Shown: positions 1 through 9,246, counted from the first letter of the stretch. The stretch is DNA of 64,000 nucleotides from Flavobacterium luteolum (GCF_027111275.1 NZ_CP114286.1:5132501-5196500), one strand, 5' to 3'. The notes: generated by a model not told the origin, from the sequence alone. Program-made: numbers and translations.

Positions 1-65
1 AAACTGTTTTTTTAGCATAAGAACCTTCGCAATTATTCTATGAAACCCATGTTACAAATACAAAA

Positions 66-836
66 ATGAATTTTCAAACCATAATACCAGATAGATCTAT
101 TTCGCTTTTTGTAAAAAATATTTGGGTATTTGAAAGTGAAGAGAACAACGCTACAACGAGTTTGCCATTTTTTGCAGATGGTTTTCCTGGTTTGATGTTC
201 CATCAGTCCGAAAATGGATTGACGGTGAAACCTCACGATAAAAAAATGCCAGAAATTTTTGTTTACGGGCAAACCATCAATCCCATTGTGCTAGAACTTT
301 CAGGATCTTACTCTATTCTAGTTTTTCAGCTGTATCCTTTTGTGCTGCAAACCTTCTTTGGTATTCTTCCACAAAGCATAAATGACAACTGCTATTATTT
401 AGACAATGCAGACAACAAAATCACAGCACTTAATCTGGAATTGATTTCCTGCAAAACTGCAAATGAAAAAATTGACATTATTTCTAATTTACTTTTACAT
501 TATTTTGAAACCAAAAAACAAAACCTCGATCTAGAAATACGTCAAGCAATTGCAGAAATTATAGATGCAAAGGGACAAGTGCCTATTCGAGCCATTGCTG
601 AGAAGCAAAAAATCAATCTGCGAACTTTTGAAAGGAGATTTTTAAAAGAAACAGGACTTTCGCCCAAACAATTTGCGCAAATATTGCAATTTCAAGCTTC
701 ATTGGAACAATTATCCATAAAAAACTACACAAAATTGACTGACATAGTTTACGAAAATGGCTTTGCAGATCAATCGCATTTCATCAAAGTGTTTAAAGCA
801 TTTACAGGCAAAACACCAAAAAAATTCAGTAAATAG
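66..836 (+). CDS. AraC-family transcriptional regulator
   Basis: A 256-residue one-component regulator. The C-terminal ~100 residues form the paired helix-turn-helix of the AraC family (RAIAEKQKINLRTFERRF, then the second helix and the DQSHFIKVFKAFTGKTP signature). The N-terminal ~150 residues resemble the DUF6597-type sensing domain often found on AraC proteins in Bacteroidota. It lies 78 bp upstream of a co-directional NAD(P)-binding protein and a DUF1772 membrane protein, so it probably controls that pair. The ligand cannot be read from the sequence. The ATG at 66 is the first in frame after the window edge. Confidence 0.85.
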   Translation: MNFQTIIPDRSISLFVKNIWVFESEENNATTSLPFFADGFPGLMFHQSENGLTVKPHDKKMPEIFVYGQTINPIVLELSGSYSILVFQLYPFVLQTFFGILPQSINDNCYYLDNADNKITALNLELISCKTANEKIDIISNLLLHYFETKKQNLDLEIRQAIAEIIDAKGQVPIRAIAEKQKINLRTFERRFLKETGLSPKQFAQILQFQASLEQLSIKNYTKLTDIVYENGFADQSHFIKVFKAFTGKTPKKFSK

Positions 837-914
837 CCGTACTGTCGTTTTTATTCTATTTTCTAAAAAATCCCTGTTGCACCTTTGTATCATTAACTTA
901 AAAAATGATATAAA

Positions 915-1541
915 ATGAACATTATAATTTTTGGAGCAACAGGAACAGTAGGTCAAGAACTCGTAAAACAGGCAATAGCACAAGGCCATCAAGTCACAGC
1001 CTTTGTTCGCAATCCTGAAAAAATGCAACATGCAGACAACACGAATTTAATGCTATACAAAGGAGATGTATTAAATAGCAAAGAAGTAGAAAATGCATTA
1101 AAAAATCAAGATGCGGTCTTGTGCGCCTTAGGTGATGGTAGAACAGGAACAATCAGAGCTGCGGGAACCAAAACGATCATTGAGGCAATGGGAAATACCG
1201 GAATAAAAAGATTGATCTGCCAAACTACATTAGGAATGGGTGAAAGTTACGCAAACCTAAATTTTGTCTGGAAACACATCATGTTTGGAATGCTGCTAAA
1301 AAAAGCTTTTGCAGATCATAAATTACAGGAGCACTATATTTTAAACAGCGATTTGGATTATTCCATTGTAAGACCAAGTGCTTTCACAGACGGAGAAATT
1401 ACCAACCAATTTAAAATTGGGTTTGATGGGAATCTCAAAGGGCTCAATTTGAAAATTTCCCGCGCAGATGTTGCGAACTTCATGCTGCAACAGGTTTTAG
1501 CAAAAGAGTATTTGAAAAAAGCGGTTAGTATTTCTAATTAA
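915..1541 (+). CDS. NAD(P)-binding (NmrA/SDR-like) protein
   Basis: A 208-residue cytoplasmic Rossmann-fold protein. The N-terminus carries GATGTVG at residues 7-13, typical of the atypical SDR/NmrA group that binds NAD(P)H and acts as a reductase or redox sensor. The length fits the single-domain 'NAD(P)H-binding' family, and the substrate is unknown. Its stop codon overlaps the start of the DUF1772 gene by one base (taATG), so the two are probably translated together. The upstream AraC gene is the likely regulator. Confidence 0.8.
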   Translation: MNIIIFGATGTVGQELVKQAIAQGHQVTAFVRNPEKMQHADNTNLMLYKGDVLNSKEVENALKNQDAVLCALGDGRTGTIRAAGTKTIIEAMGNTGIKRLICQTTLGMGESYANLNFVWKHIMFGMLLKKAFADHKLQEHYILNSDLDYSIVRPSAFTDGEITNQFKIGFDGNLKGLNLKISRADVANFMLQQVLAKEYLKKAVSISN

Positions 1542-2032
1542 TGGCTATGAAACTGACTGATATCATACTTATTATTGCGGCAACTTTTACTGCTTTAATG
1601 GCTGGTCTTTTCTTTTCCTACTCTGTTTCTGTTACGTTAGGTTTAGGAAAATTGAACGATAAAGAATTTCTTAGCGCTATGCAGCACATAAATAAAGAAA
1701 TTCAAAATCCATTATTTTTCACTTGCTTTTTTGGTGCTTTAATAATGCTTGTTATTGTGTGTATATCACGTTACAATCAAAACTCATTTATATTTTTAAT
1801 TACCGCAACGTTGATCTATTTATTAGGTGTTTTTGTGGTAACGGCTTTTGAAAACGTTCCGCTGAACAACAAACTTGAAGTTTTCGACATTTCAAATTCA
1901 ACAGAAATAGCCGTAAAGCAAATGCGAAATATATTTGAAAAACGTTGGAATTTTTGGAACAACATAAGAACCGTTTTCTCAATATTAAGTTTACTACTTG
2001 TAATTTTAGCCTGTATTCAAGAAAACAAATAA
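1541..2032 (+). CDS. DUF1772 (anthrone oxygenase-like) membrane protein
   Basis: A 163-residue integral membrane protein with about four hydrophobic helices (approximately residues 5-30, 55-77, 82-103 and 142-159). Its N-terminal pattern (TALMAGLFFSYSVSV) and length match the DUF1772/anthrone oxygenase-like family. These proteins often sit beside NAD(P)-binding proteins, and their chemistry in bacteria is largely unknown. The start overlaps the preceding stop; a second ATG two codons later (1547) is an alternative. It is followed by a strong hairpin terminator. Confidence 0.75.
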   Translation: MAMKLTDIILIIAATFTALMAGLFFSYSVSVTLGLGKLNDKEFLSAMQHINKEIQNPLFFTCFFGALIMLVIVCISRYNQNSFIFLITATLIYLLGVFVVTAFENVPLNNKLEVFDISNSTEIAVKQMRNIFEKRWNFWNNIRTVFSILSLLLVILACIQENK

Positions 2033-2103
2033 ACAGGACTGCTACTAAAAGCAATACGACTTTGTAAAAACAAAAAAGCGAAAATATTTTCCAAGCATAA
2101 AAA

Positions 2104-2138
2104 AAGCCTGAGACCATATAATCTCAGGCTTTTCTTTA
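2104..2138 (+). terminator. Intrinsic terminator (possibly bidirectional)
   Basis: A perfect 10-bp stem, AAGCCTGAGA/TCTCAGGCTT (2104-2113 with 2122-2131), has an 8-nt loop. It is followed by a T-rich tract and preceded by an A-rich tract, so it can stop transcription of the DUF1772 operon and, from the other side, the acetyltransferase gene. Confidence 0.8.
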
Positions 2139-2246
2139 TTTTATTTGCCTCGATGAAACAGAATTCGATCCAACATCTTAATTTCTGTTTTTATCTTATA
2201 AAGTCATTTGGACCAAATTAAAGTTTTAATGCCATCATAAATAAAA

Positions 2247-2747
2247 TTATAATCTCTCTATTTTAAAATAAGCAATTTCCTCCTCATTTCTTATCAGATT
2301 GCTTAATCGCTTAAACCCTACTTTTTGCAACACATTTTGCGATCCAGTGTTCTCAAGATCTGTTATGGCAACGACTTCATTTGTATTTGTATTTTCAAAA
2401 CAATACTGCGTTATAGCTTTGCATACTTCTGTAGCAATGCCTTTTCCCCAGTATGCCCTACTAAGCACATACCCTATCTCTATCTGATCTGTATTTTGTA
2501 CAAAAATACGGGCAACACACATTCCTATAAAACTATCATCGACAGAGTTGAATATTGCCCATCGGCTCAGATTTTTATTTTTATAATTTTCTAGGAGTTC
2601 GCTAAACATTTCGATATATCTCTCAGGTGAAGTATCAGGAAGATATTGCGTCACTTGATTATCTTCAAAAAGATCTAAGAATGTCTGTTTTTCCTCAGGC
2701 AAAAATTCGCGTATAATTATTTTGGGGCTTTGATAGATAATATGCAT
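2247..2747 (-). CDS. GNAT-family N-acetyltransferase
   Basis: A 166-residue protein of the RimJ/RimL-like branch of GNAT acetyltransferases. The acetyl-CoA-binding segment is visible as GYVLSRAYWGKGIATEV (about residues 92-108), followed by the conserved NTGSQNVLQKVGF segment that lines the acceptor site. It would transfer an acetyl group from acetyl-CoA to an amine, but the acceptor cannot be predicted. It is monocistronic on the minus strand. Confidence 0.85.
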   Translation of the reverse strand: MHIIYQSPKIIIREFLPEEKQTFLDLFEDNQVTQYLPDTSPERYIEMFSELLENYKNKNLSRWAIFNSVDDSFIGMCVARIFVQNTDQIEIGYVLSRAYWGKGIATEVCKAITQYCFENTNTNEVVAITDLENTGSQNVLQKVGFKRLSNLIRNEEEIAYFKIERL

Positions 2748-2876
2748 TTGGTACTATATAATATAAATGAATTAGAATCTGTCTTCTAAAATTAGTAACA
2801 GGATTTCTCTTTTGTAAATATATCGAAAATTTCCAATCACAAAAAGCACTGATTAGCGCAAGGGAATAAAACAAAA

Positions 2877-3245
2877 TTAAAAATAGTCTGAATCTTTCAT
2901 CCATGTTATCTGATCATCCTCATGAAATATTGGACAAAGAATTATACTTTTCTCGCCCTTCTCGTCGAGAATATACCAATCTGTAGCAGTATCAACTATT
3001 AAATCAAGAAATTTTTTTTCCTCTTCCGCTTGAGCAAGAATCAAATCATCATCCTCAACTCCTTCGCCTAGTAAAATGCTATCTTTTATAGAGAATCTTA
3101 TAAAGTCAGCTAAATGTTTATTTTCAGATGGCTCAGCCAAATAATCAAATTTAAACGAAATATTACCAGAGCTTCTCATATCCCAATTGGTTTCAACAAT
3201 CGATCCGATATTAAGGTCTCTCCAATACAATTCCAACTTCTTCAT
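2877..3245 (-). CDS. Hypothetical acidic protein
   Basis: A 122-residue soluble protein I do not recognise. It is acidic (an EGVEDDDLILAQAEEEKKF stretch near residues 60-80), has many aromatic residues and no signal peptide or membrane segment. The composition is that of small cytoplasmic proteins such as SMI1/immunity-type proteins, but no motif supports such an assignment. It is co-directional with and downstream of the LytS/LytTR pair, with a 46-bp gap. Confidence 0.5.
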   Translation of the reverse strand: MKKLELYWRDLNIGSIVETNWDMRSSGNISFKFDYLAEPSENKHLADFIRFSIKDSILLGEGVEDDDLILAQAEEEKKFLDLIVDTATDWYILDEKGEKSIILCPIFHEDDQITWMKDSDYF

Positions 3246-3291
3246 TTCTTTTTAGTTTACTTTAATTTTCTATTTATAAAACATTCTAAAC

Positions 3292-3987
3292 TTACATCAA
3301 CCACTCACTAACCAATTTCCTATACGTCTCTCCTATTGGCAAAGCATTTCCGCTTTTCATTACAATCTGGTTTCCATCTATTACCTTTATTTTATCCTTT
3401 GGAATAATATAAGAACGATGAATTCGAATAAACTGATTAGGAAGTTTCTCCAAAATATCTTTCATATTCTCCAGTGCCATTATCTTTTCATCATTAGTGT
3501 GAATGCGAATATAATCTCGTAATCCTTCAATATACAAAATATCGTTTAGAGCAATTTTATAATGCTTTCGATCCGCTTTTACAAATAGATAATCATCTCC
3601 TGCTTTTTCAGGAATTTGAAAAGTTTCCTGCCAACGAATGAACTTTTCTACACTTTGATAAAAACGATTAAACGTAATCGGTTTTAACAAATAATCGATC
3701 ACATGAAACTGAAAAGCTTCCAGGGCATATTGCGGATAAGCTGATGTGATAATGAAATTATACTTCTGATTGAACATCTGCATCAATTCGATTCCAGTCA
3801 ATTGCGGCATCTGGATATCAATAAAAATCAAATCGACCGATTCTGTATTTAAAACTTCAATCGCTTTAAAGACATCGCTATCTGCATACAAAACATTTAA
3901 TCTTGAGATTTTAGAAGCGTAATCGGCAATTAATTTTACAGCAAAAGGTTCGTCGTCTAGAATAATGCAATTTATTTTTTTATTCAT
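3292..3987 (-). CDS. LytTR-type response regulator
   Basis: A 231-residue two-component response regulator. The receiver domain (residues ~5-120) has acidic-pocket residues D11-D12, phospho-acceptor D57 (FIDIQMP) and the late lysine in LLKPIT. The C-terminal LytTR DNA-binding domain (~135-230) carries DYLFVKADRKHYKI and IRIHRSYIIPKDKI. Its start overlaps the 3' end of the sensor kinase gene by 4 bp (ATGA type), the usual arrangement for this pair. The divergently transcribed outer-membrane protein is the obvious nearby target. Confidence 0.95.
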   Translation of the reverse strand: MNKKINCIILDDEPFAVKLIADYASKISRLNVLYADSDVFKAIEVLNTESVDLIFIDIQMPQLTGIELMQMFNQKYNFIITSAYPQYALEAFQFHVIDYLLKPITFNRFYQSVEKFIRWQETFQIPEKAGDDYLFVKADRKHYKIALNDILYIEGLRDYIRIHTNDEKIMALENMKDILEKLPNQFIRIHRSYIIPKDKIKVIDGNQIVMKSGNALPIGETYRKLVSEWLM

Positions 3988-5036
3988 TTTAAATCTATTT
4001 CAAGTTCGGCTGTAAAATGTTTTTCTTCTTTTGTGATTTTTAATTGATGTTTTTCGGGATAATGAATCTGTAAACGCTTTTGCAAATTATCTAAACCAAT
4101 TCCGCCTAAACTATCTTTTTTCTGTGTTCCGATTTTATTCTTCACTTTAAAAATCAATTTTTCAGATGAAACTTTTAGCTGAATTTCTATTGGTTCTAAG
4201 CCTGAAACTTCTCCGTGTTTTAAAGCATTTTCTACCAAAGGCGACAAAATGTATGGCGGAATTTCTTCACATTCATTTTTCAGTTCGACATTAAAATCAA
4301 CTCGAACATTGTCTTGATGACGCAATTGTTCGAGTTCAATATACGCTTTTATATAATCAACTTCGTCTGAAAGTTTAATCTTTTCTTTCTGTGATTCGTA
4401 AGTTGTAAAACGCATAATCTGACTCAATTTATCAATTGCAATCAACGACTTATCTGACTGAAAATAAACCATTGAGTAAATGTTATTTAAAGTATTAAAT
4501 ACAAAGTGCGGATTAATCTGAGCTTTCAAAAATTTGATTTCGGTATTCTTATTTTCTTCCAAAATGAGCTTGTTGTATTCCAAAAGACGAATCGAATAAA
4601 TCACGAACCAAAGAAACGAACTCAAAATAATTGCCATACTGCTATAATGCAAATTATCGAGCATATAACTCAGAAAATTAACGTTGGTATAATTTACTCT
4701 ATCAAACAAAAGTTTGGTTATGATCTGCTCTAAAACAAATCTTAGAAAAGTAAAAATAAGATATGAAACGAAAACTCCCGCAAAAAGCCTTTTCCAATTG
4801 AAAGCTTTGAAAACCTTTTTCATTACGATCAAATAATGAAAATAAAACGTAATAATGAAAACGATAAAATAAGTGCAAAGAAATAGATCGGGTACAGAAA
4901 ATCGTGCTCCAATCGGATTTTTCACGAAAGTGAAATATGAAATTAAAAGCCAATAAATAATATGAATTAGACATTCGAGCCTTTTGGTAATGGTTCCTTT
5001 ATACATTCGGTATATTTTTAAAACAAAGATATACAT
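3984..5036 (-). CDS. LytS-type sensor histidine kinase
   Basis: A 350-residue membrane sensor kinase. The N-terminal half has four hydrophobic helices (within residues ~22-150). The C-terminal half is the His_kinase (LytS/YehU type) module with AQINPHFVFNTLNN, H177 being the phospho-acceptor, and an ATPase with SPLVENALKHG and GGIGLDNLQKRL. There is no periplasmic sensor domain, so the signal is probably sensed in the membrane. Its partner is the overlapping LytTR regulator. A second in-frame ATG at 5006 would remove ten residues and is an equally plausible start. Confidence 0.93.
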   Translation of the reverse strand: MYIFVLKIYRMYKGTITKRLECLIHIIYWLLISYFTFVKNPIGARFSVPDLFLCTYFIVFIITFYFHYLIVMKKVFKAFNWKRLFAGVFVSYLIFTFLRFVLEQIITKLLFDRVNYTNVNFLSYMLDNLHYSSMAIILSSFLWFVIYSIRLLEYNKLILEENKNTEIKFLKAQINPHFVFNTLNNIYSMVYFQSDKSLIAIDKLSQIMRFTTYESQKEKIKLSDEVDYIKAYIELEQLRHQDNVRVDFNVELKNECEEIPPYILSPLVENALKHGEVSGLEPIEIQLKVSSEKLIFKVKNKIGTQKKDSLGGIGLDNLQKRLQIHYPEKHQLKITKEEKHFTAELEIDLK

Positions 5037-5147
5037 TCAGTAAAAAGCATTTTAATGGGTTTGCAGATTAATCGAAGGGGTTTGTCGATAAAAGTGGTTT
5101 TTAGGTTTTAATTCTAACAGTTTTGCCCTGTAATTAAAACCCAAACC

Positions 5148-7535
5148 ATGAACAGAATCATTTTATTATCCGTTTTATTTCTATTTCAAATCAATGCTTT
5201 CAGTCAACAATTTTCAGTAAAAGGAAAAATCATCAATCAGAATAAAACACCGCTGGAATTTGCAACGGCAACTTTATTAAAAGAAGACAAAACTTTATAT
5301 CAACAAGCTTCAACTGATAGTTTAGGTAATTTCATTTTAAATACTGAAAAAGTGAACTATAGATTAATTATAGAACAATTTGGAACCGAATTTAGCAATA
5401 AAGAAATAATCGTAAATCAAGATCTTGATTTAGGAATAATCGAATTGAAAGAACTAGTGCAATTAGACGGCATAACTATAAAATCAAGAAAAAAACTGGT
5501 AGAACAAAAAGTAGATCGATTGGTTTTTAATGTCGAAAATTCTGTTGTTGCAACTGGCGGAACAGCTTTGGATGCGTTAAAATCTACCCCGACAGTGAGA
5601 GTTCAGAACGAAACCATTTCTATTGTTGGAAAAGGAGAAGTTTTGGTTATGATTGATGATCGTTTGAACAAAATGACGCAGGAAGATCTCGTTGCATTTC
5701 TTAGATCAATTCCTGCAGATAACATAAAAAGCATCGAAGTAATTACAACGCCTCCAGCAAAATATGAAGCGGAAGGAAACAGCGGTTTAATCAATATTAA
5801 ACTGAAAACTGCTAAAGCGAATTCTTGGACTGCAAATCTTGGCTCTACTTATGTACAAAGAAGTTACGCCAGCGGAAACATAAACGGATTATTTATCTAC
5901 AATTATAATAAATTGTCGCTTCAGGCTTCAATTAATAAAGGAACAGATCAATTTCGCACTACTTCAGATAATAGAATTTATTATCCAAATGAAGTTTGGA
6001 AACAAGATATTACAACCAAATCAAAAACCCATTTATTGAGCATTGGTTTTGGTGCCGATTATAAACTAACTGAAAATTGGACGTCTGGAGTAAAATATTT
6101 AGGAAGTTTTAATGACAGAACTTCAGCAAATAATCCGCTCACAACTCGTTACAATACTGCTGGAGAAATCAATTCTTATGTATTATCTGATGTAAATGCA
6201 CAGAACAAACCGCAGATGAATTCAGTAAACTGGAATAATGTTTTCAATTTAAATAACGAAGGTAAAAACATTACGGTTGATTTGGATTATTTCAACTACC
6301 AAAAAAATGATTCTAGAGGTTTTTCAGGTAATGAATTGGACAAACAAAAGGAGAATATTCCAGGAACTTATTTTGCAGCAATTAATTCTAACCTGAACCG
6401 ATTGAAAAATTATTCGGCAAAAATTGACTTTTCGTTTCCTTATTCTTGGGCGAATATAAGCTTTGGAGGAAAAGGATTTTATACCAACACCAAAAACAAT
6501 CTGACCGTTTGTGATAACGAAACCAGAACTCCGATTCTAGACACCAATTATTCTAATATATTCACATACAAAGAATACAATGAAGCAATCTATTTTTCTG
6601 CAAACAAAAAATTAAACGAAAAATGGGAAACACAAATTGGCTTAAGAACAGAAGCTACACAAACAGAAGGCTATTCTGAAAATCTAAACCAAACTAATAA
6701 AAACAACTATATTAAATTGTTTCCAACGGCTTACGTTACCTACAATGCAAACGATAACAATTCGTATTCTTTAAATTACAGCCGAAGAATCCGCCGACCA
6801 GATTTTGATTATTTGAATCCGTTTGTGATTAGAACCAGTCCGTTTTACTATTCTCAAGGAAATCCGTTTTTAAAACCTTCTATTATAGATAATTTTGAGT
6901 TTTCTTATATTAGAAATCAAAAATGGGTAAATACAATCTATTTTTCTCAGGTTTCTAATTTCGGACAAGAATTAGCAATTATCGATCCTGAAACGAATAT
7001 TACCAAAAGTACACCAATCAACTATGCTGACACTTACCAAATTGGTATTTCAACCTATTACAATTTCAATAAATATTCATGGTGGAACAGCTTTATGGGA
7101 TTCAATTTAAACTATCAAAATGTAAAATCGAGAACGAATCTAATTGCTTCTGTAGATGGTTACAACGGTTATATTTACAGCAATAATGATTTTACGGTAA
7201 ATCAATCTAAAACTCTTTTTCTGGGTTTAAATTATGGTTTGCAATTGCCAGGACGCTATCAAGTTTTTAATATTTCGACTTTGAATATTTTGGATGTTTC
7301 CGTGAAATTTCTAGCATTAAAAAAGAACCTTTCGATTACTTTAACTGGCGAAGATTTATTGAATACGCAAAAGCCTTTAATTTCTTATTATTCAAACGGA
7401 ATTAAAAACACAATGAAAAATTATGGTGATTCTAGAGCTTTTAGAATTGCATTGAGTTACAAATTCGGAAACCAAAATGTAAAATCTAAGGATAGAAACT
7501 TTGGAAATGAAGAAGAAAGAAATCGTACGAATTAG
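5148..7535 (+). CDS. Outer-membrane beta-barrel protein (TonB-receptor-like)
   Basis: A 795-residue secreted protein with signal peptide (MNRIILLSVLFLFQINAFSQ), a carboxypeptidase-regulatory-like beta-sandwich (residues ~22-100), a plug-like domain (~120-225) and a C-terminal 'outer membrane beta-barrel family' region. The plug contains NVENSVVATGGTALDALKST and IEVITTPPAKYEAEGNSG, typical of this Bacteroidota family. Members are often encoded next to LytS/LytTR systems, as here. The cargo is unknown, and I see no SusD partner. The gene is monocistronic and divergent from the kinase across a 111-bp gap. Confidence 0.85.
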   Translation: MNRIILLSVLFLFQINAFSQQFSVKGKIINQNKTPLEFATATLLKEDKTLYQQASTDSLGNFILNTEKVNYRLIIEQFGTEFSNKEIIVNQDLDLGIIELKELVQLDGITIKSRKKLVEQKVDRLVFNVENSVVATGGTALDALKSTPTVRVQNETISIVGKGEVLVMIDDRLNKMTQEDLVAFLRSIPADNIKSIEVITTPPAKYEAEGNSGLINIKLKTAKANSWTANLGSTYVQRSYASGNINGLFIYNYNKLSLQASINKGTDQFRTTSDNRIYYPNEVWKQDITTKSKTHLLSIGFGADYKLTENWTSGVKYLGSFNDRTSANNPLTTRYNTAGEINSYVLSDVNAQNKPQMNSVNWNNVFNLNNEGKNITVDLDYFNYQKNDSRGFSGNELDKQKENIPGTYFAAINSNLNRLKNYSAKIDFSFPYSWANISFGGKGFYTNTKNNLTVCDNETRTPILDTNYSNIFTYKEYNEAIYFSANKKLNEKWETQIGLRTEATQTEGYSENLNQTNKNNYIKLFPTAYVTYNANDNNSYSLNYSRRIRRPDFDYLNPFVIRTSPFYYSQGNPFLKPSIIDNFEFSYIRNQKWVNTIYFSQVSNFGQELAIIDPETNITKSTPINYADTYQIGISTYYNFNKYSWWNSFMGFNLNYQNVKSRTNLIASVDGYNGYIYSNNDFTVNQSKTLFLGLNYGLQLPGRYQVFNISTLNILDVSVKFLALKKNLSITLTGEDLLNTQKPLISYYSNGIKNTMKNYGDSRAFRIALSYKFGNQNVKSKDRNFGNEEERNRTN

Positions 7536-7652
7536 TTTTTTACAATAAACTCAATTGAGACAAAATGGCTTTAAACATTACTATTTTCAAATGATCGAGG
7601 CTGTTTTATCTCTTTAAAAAACAATCAAATACATAAAAAAAGCATTATTTGT

Positions 7653-7683
7653 TTGTTTTTATGACCAATCGGTCATATATTTG
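7653..7683 (+). promoter_or_regulatory. Promoter of the tetR gene
   Basis: TATATTTG at 7676-7683 matches the Bacteroidota -7 element TAnnTTTG exactly. A TTG lies 20 bp upstream (7653-7655), the expected -33 position. The TetR palindrome sits in the spacer, so bound repressor would block polymerase. Confidence 0.75.
7661..7676. promoter_or_regulatory. TetR operator 1
   Basis: ATGACCAATCGGTCAT is a near-perfect 16-bp palindrome, ATGACC/GGTCAT with central AATC. It lies between the -33 and -7 elements of the tetR promoter. Its exact reverse complement recurs at 8310-8325 in front of the SDR gene, so both are probably bound by the TetR protein encoded between them. Confidence 0.85.
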
Positions 7684-7704
7684 CATCGTTAAATACAACC
7701 TATC

Positions 7705-8292
7705 ATGACAAAAGGTGAAGAAACCAGACAATTTATTATAGAAAAAGCGGCTCCTATTTTTAATACAAAAGGAATTGCAGCTACTTCTATGAGCGATATT
7801 ATGGAGGCCACGAAATTGTCTAAAGGAAGTATGTATGTACATTTTGAAAACAAAGATGTTTTGGCCTGCGCTGCTGTAGATCATAATATGAAAATATTAA
7901 GTTCTAAACTTGAAAATGCACTTAGAGAAGGTAAAAGTGCCAAAGAGCAGCTTTTTGCTTATATCGATTTTTTTAGTAACCCAATCAATCCACCAGTAAT
8001 AGGCGGATGCCCTTTGCTAAACTTTGGAACTGAAGCAGACGACACAAATCCAATTGTAAAAGAAAAAGTAAACGCTGCCATCAAACGCGGACAAGTGCTT
8101 TTAACTTCGATTATAGAAAAAGGAATTGCCGATAAAGAATTTGATTCTGATTGGAATGCATCAGAATTTGCCATTACACTTTTTGCCATGCTTGAAGGAG
8201 GACACCTAATGTCTCGAGTGTCTGGCAATAACGATAACATGAAAACAATAGAGAAAACGCTTAAAAAAATTATATCTGAAAAATTAATATAA
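7705..8292 (+). CDS. TetR/AcrR-family repressor
   Basis: A 195-residue regulator. The N-terminal helix-turn-helix (residues ~8-55: TRQFIIEKAAPIFNTKGIAATSMSDIMEATKLSKGSMYVHF) is a textbook TetR_N domain. The rest is the all-helical ligand and dimerisation domain (TetR_C 'YxaF/YcfQ-like'), with NPINPPVIGGCPLLNFG resembling the LmrA/QacR-like C-terminal group. Operators flank the gene on both sides, implying autorepression and control of the downstream dehydrogenase. Confidence 0.93.
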   Translation: MTKGEETRQFIIEKAAPIFNTKGIAATSMSDIMEATKLSKGSMYVHFENKDVLACAAVDHNMKILSSKLENALREGKSAKEQLFAYIDFFSNPINPPVIGGCPLLNFGTEADDTNPIVKEKVNAAIKRGQVLLTSIIEKGIADKEFDSDWNASEFAITLFAMLEGGHLMSRVSGNNDNMKTIEKTLKKIISEKLI

Positions 8293-8309
8293 TTTTTTTT
8301 GCTAAAAAA

Positions 8310-8325
8310 ATGACCGATTGGTCAT
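8310..8325. promoter_or_regulatory. TetR operator 2
   Basis: ATGACCGATTGGTCAT is the exact reverse complement of the site at 7661-7676. It lies in the 69-bp gap between tetR and the SDR gene, 37 bp before the SDR start codon, and indicates separate repressor control of the SDR. Confidence 0.85.
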
Positions 8326-8361
8326 GAATAAATTTTTAATTAATTATAAAAAACAAATACC

Positions 8362-9171
8362 ATGTCAAAAACAATTTTAATTACAGGAGCTTCAAAAGGA
8401 TTTGGAAGAGCTTGGACAGAAGCTTTTTTAGCTAAAGGATACAACGTTGCTGCAACAGCAAGAAATCTAGAAACGTTAAACGATTTAAAAGAAAAATACG
8501 GAAGCGCAATTCTACCTTTAAAATTAGACGTAAACAATCGTTTAGAATCTCTAGAAGTAGTTCAGAAAGCAAAACAGCATTTTGGAACCATTGATGTTTT
8601 GATCAACAATGCAGGTTATGCGCTTACAGGCGCGATTGAAGAAGCAAGCGAACAAGAAGCAAGAGAACAATTTGAAACTAATTTCTTTGGAACATTATGG
8701 TTAACACAAGCTGTTATTCCAATAATGAGAGAGCAAAAAAGCGGTCATATTATTCAAGTTTCTTCTATTTTAGGATTGGCGACTTTACCAACAGGAATGG
8801 GACTTTACAGCGCTTCTAAATTTGCTGTTGAAGGTTTAAGCGAAACATTGGCATCTGAGGTAAAACAATTCGGAATCAACGTTACTTTATTGGAACCAAA
8901 CGGTTACGAGTCTAACATCTGGCATACTGGAATTACCAGCGAAAGTTTACCATATTATGACGAAATCAAAAAAGCTTTGGCTGAAAGAGAAAACATTTTT
9001 GGTAAAGTTGAAGCGACTGCTCCAATAGTTGTAAAATTAGTAGAAAATGAAAATCCACCTTTACGTTTATTACTTGGAAAAGTGGCATTTCCGTTTGTAA
9101 AACAAAGCTATGATCAAAGATTGGAAAGCTGGGAAAAATGGAATGATGTTTCAGTTGAAGCGCATGGTTAA
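8362..9171 (+). CDS. SDR-family oxidoreductase
   Basis: A 269-residue classical short-chain dehydrogenase/reductase. It has the nucleotide-binding TGASKGFG (residues 8-15), NNAG, the catalytic Ser in QVSSILG and the catalytic YSASK. These use NAD(P)H to reduce a carbonyl or oxidise an alcohol; the substrate is not predictable. Control by the adjacent TetR protein through operator 2 suggests induction by a small molecule, possibly its own substrate (inference). A hairpin terminator follows at 9190. Confidence 0.92.
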   Translation: MSKTILITGASKGFGRAWTEAFLAKGYNVAATARNLETLNDLKEKYGSAILPLKLDVNNRLESLEVVQKAKQHFGTIDVLINNAGYALTGAIEEASEQEAREQFETNFFGTLWLTQAVIPIMREQKSGHIIQVSSILGLATLPTGMGLYSASKFAVEGLSETLASEVKQFGINVTLLEPNGYESNIWHTGITSESLPYYDEIKKALAERENIFGKVEATAPIVVKLVENENPPLRLLLGKVAFPFVKQSYDQRLESWEKWNDVSVEAHG

Positions 9172-9189
9172 TTAATTTTCAATTTTAAA

Positions 9190-9226
9190 ATAAGAAAGAC
9201 AATCTAGCATGATTGCCTTTCTTATT
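9190..9226. terminator. Intrinsic terminator between convergent genes
   Basis: The arms ATAAGAAAG and CTTTCTTAT, with an inner ACAATC/GATTG pairing and a short loop, are followed by a T-rich tract. It lies between the convergent SDR and TIM-barrel genes and probably works in both directions. Confidence 0.75.
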
Positions 9227-9246
9227 TTATTTACTAAATCGTTAAA

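Noticed and set aside
711..1031. 106-codon minus-strand frame across the araC/NAD(P)-binding gap
   Set aside because: It overlaps two real genes on the opposite strand, is rich in Cys/Phe as expected of an antisense frame, and has no motif.
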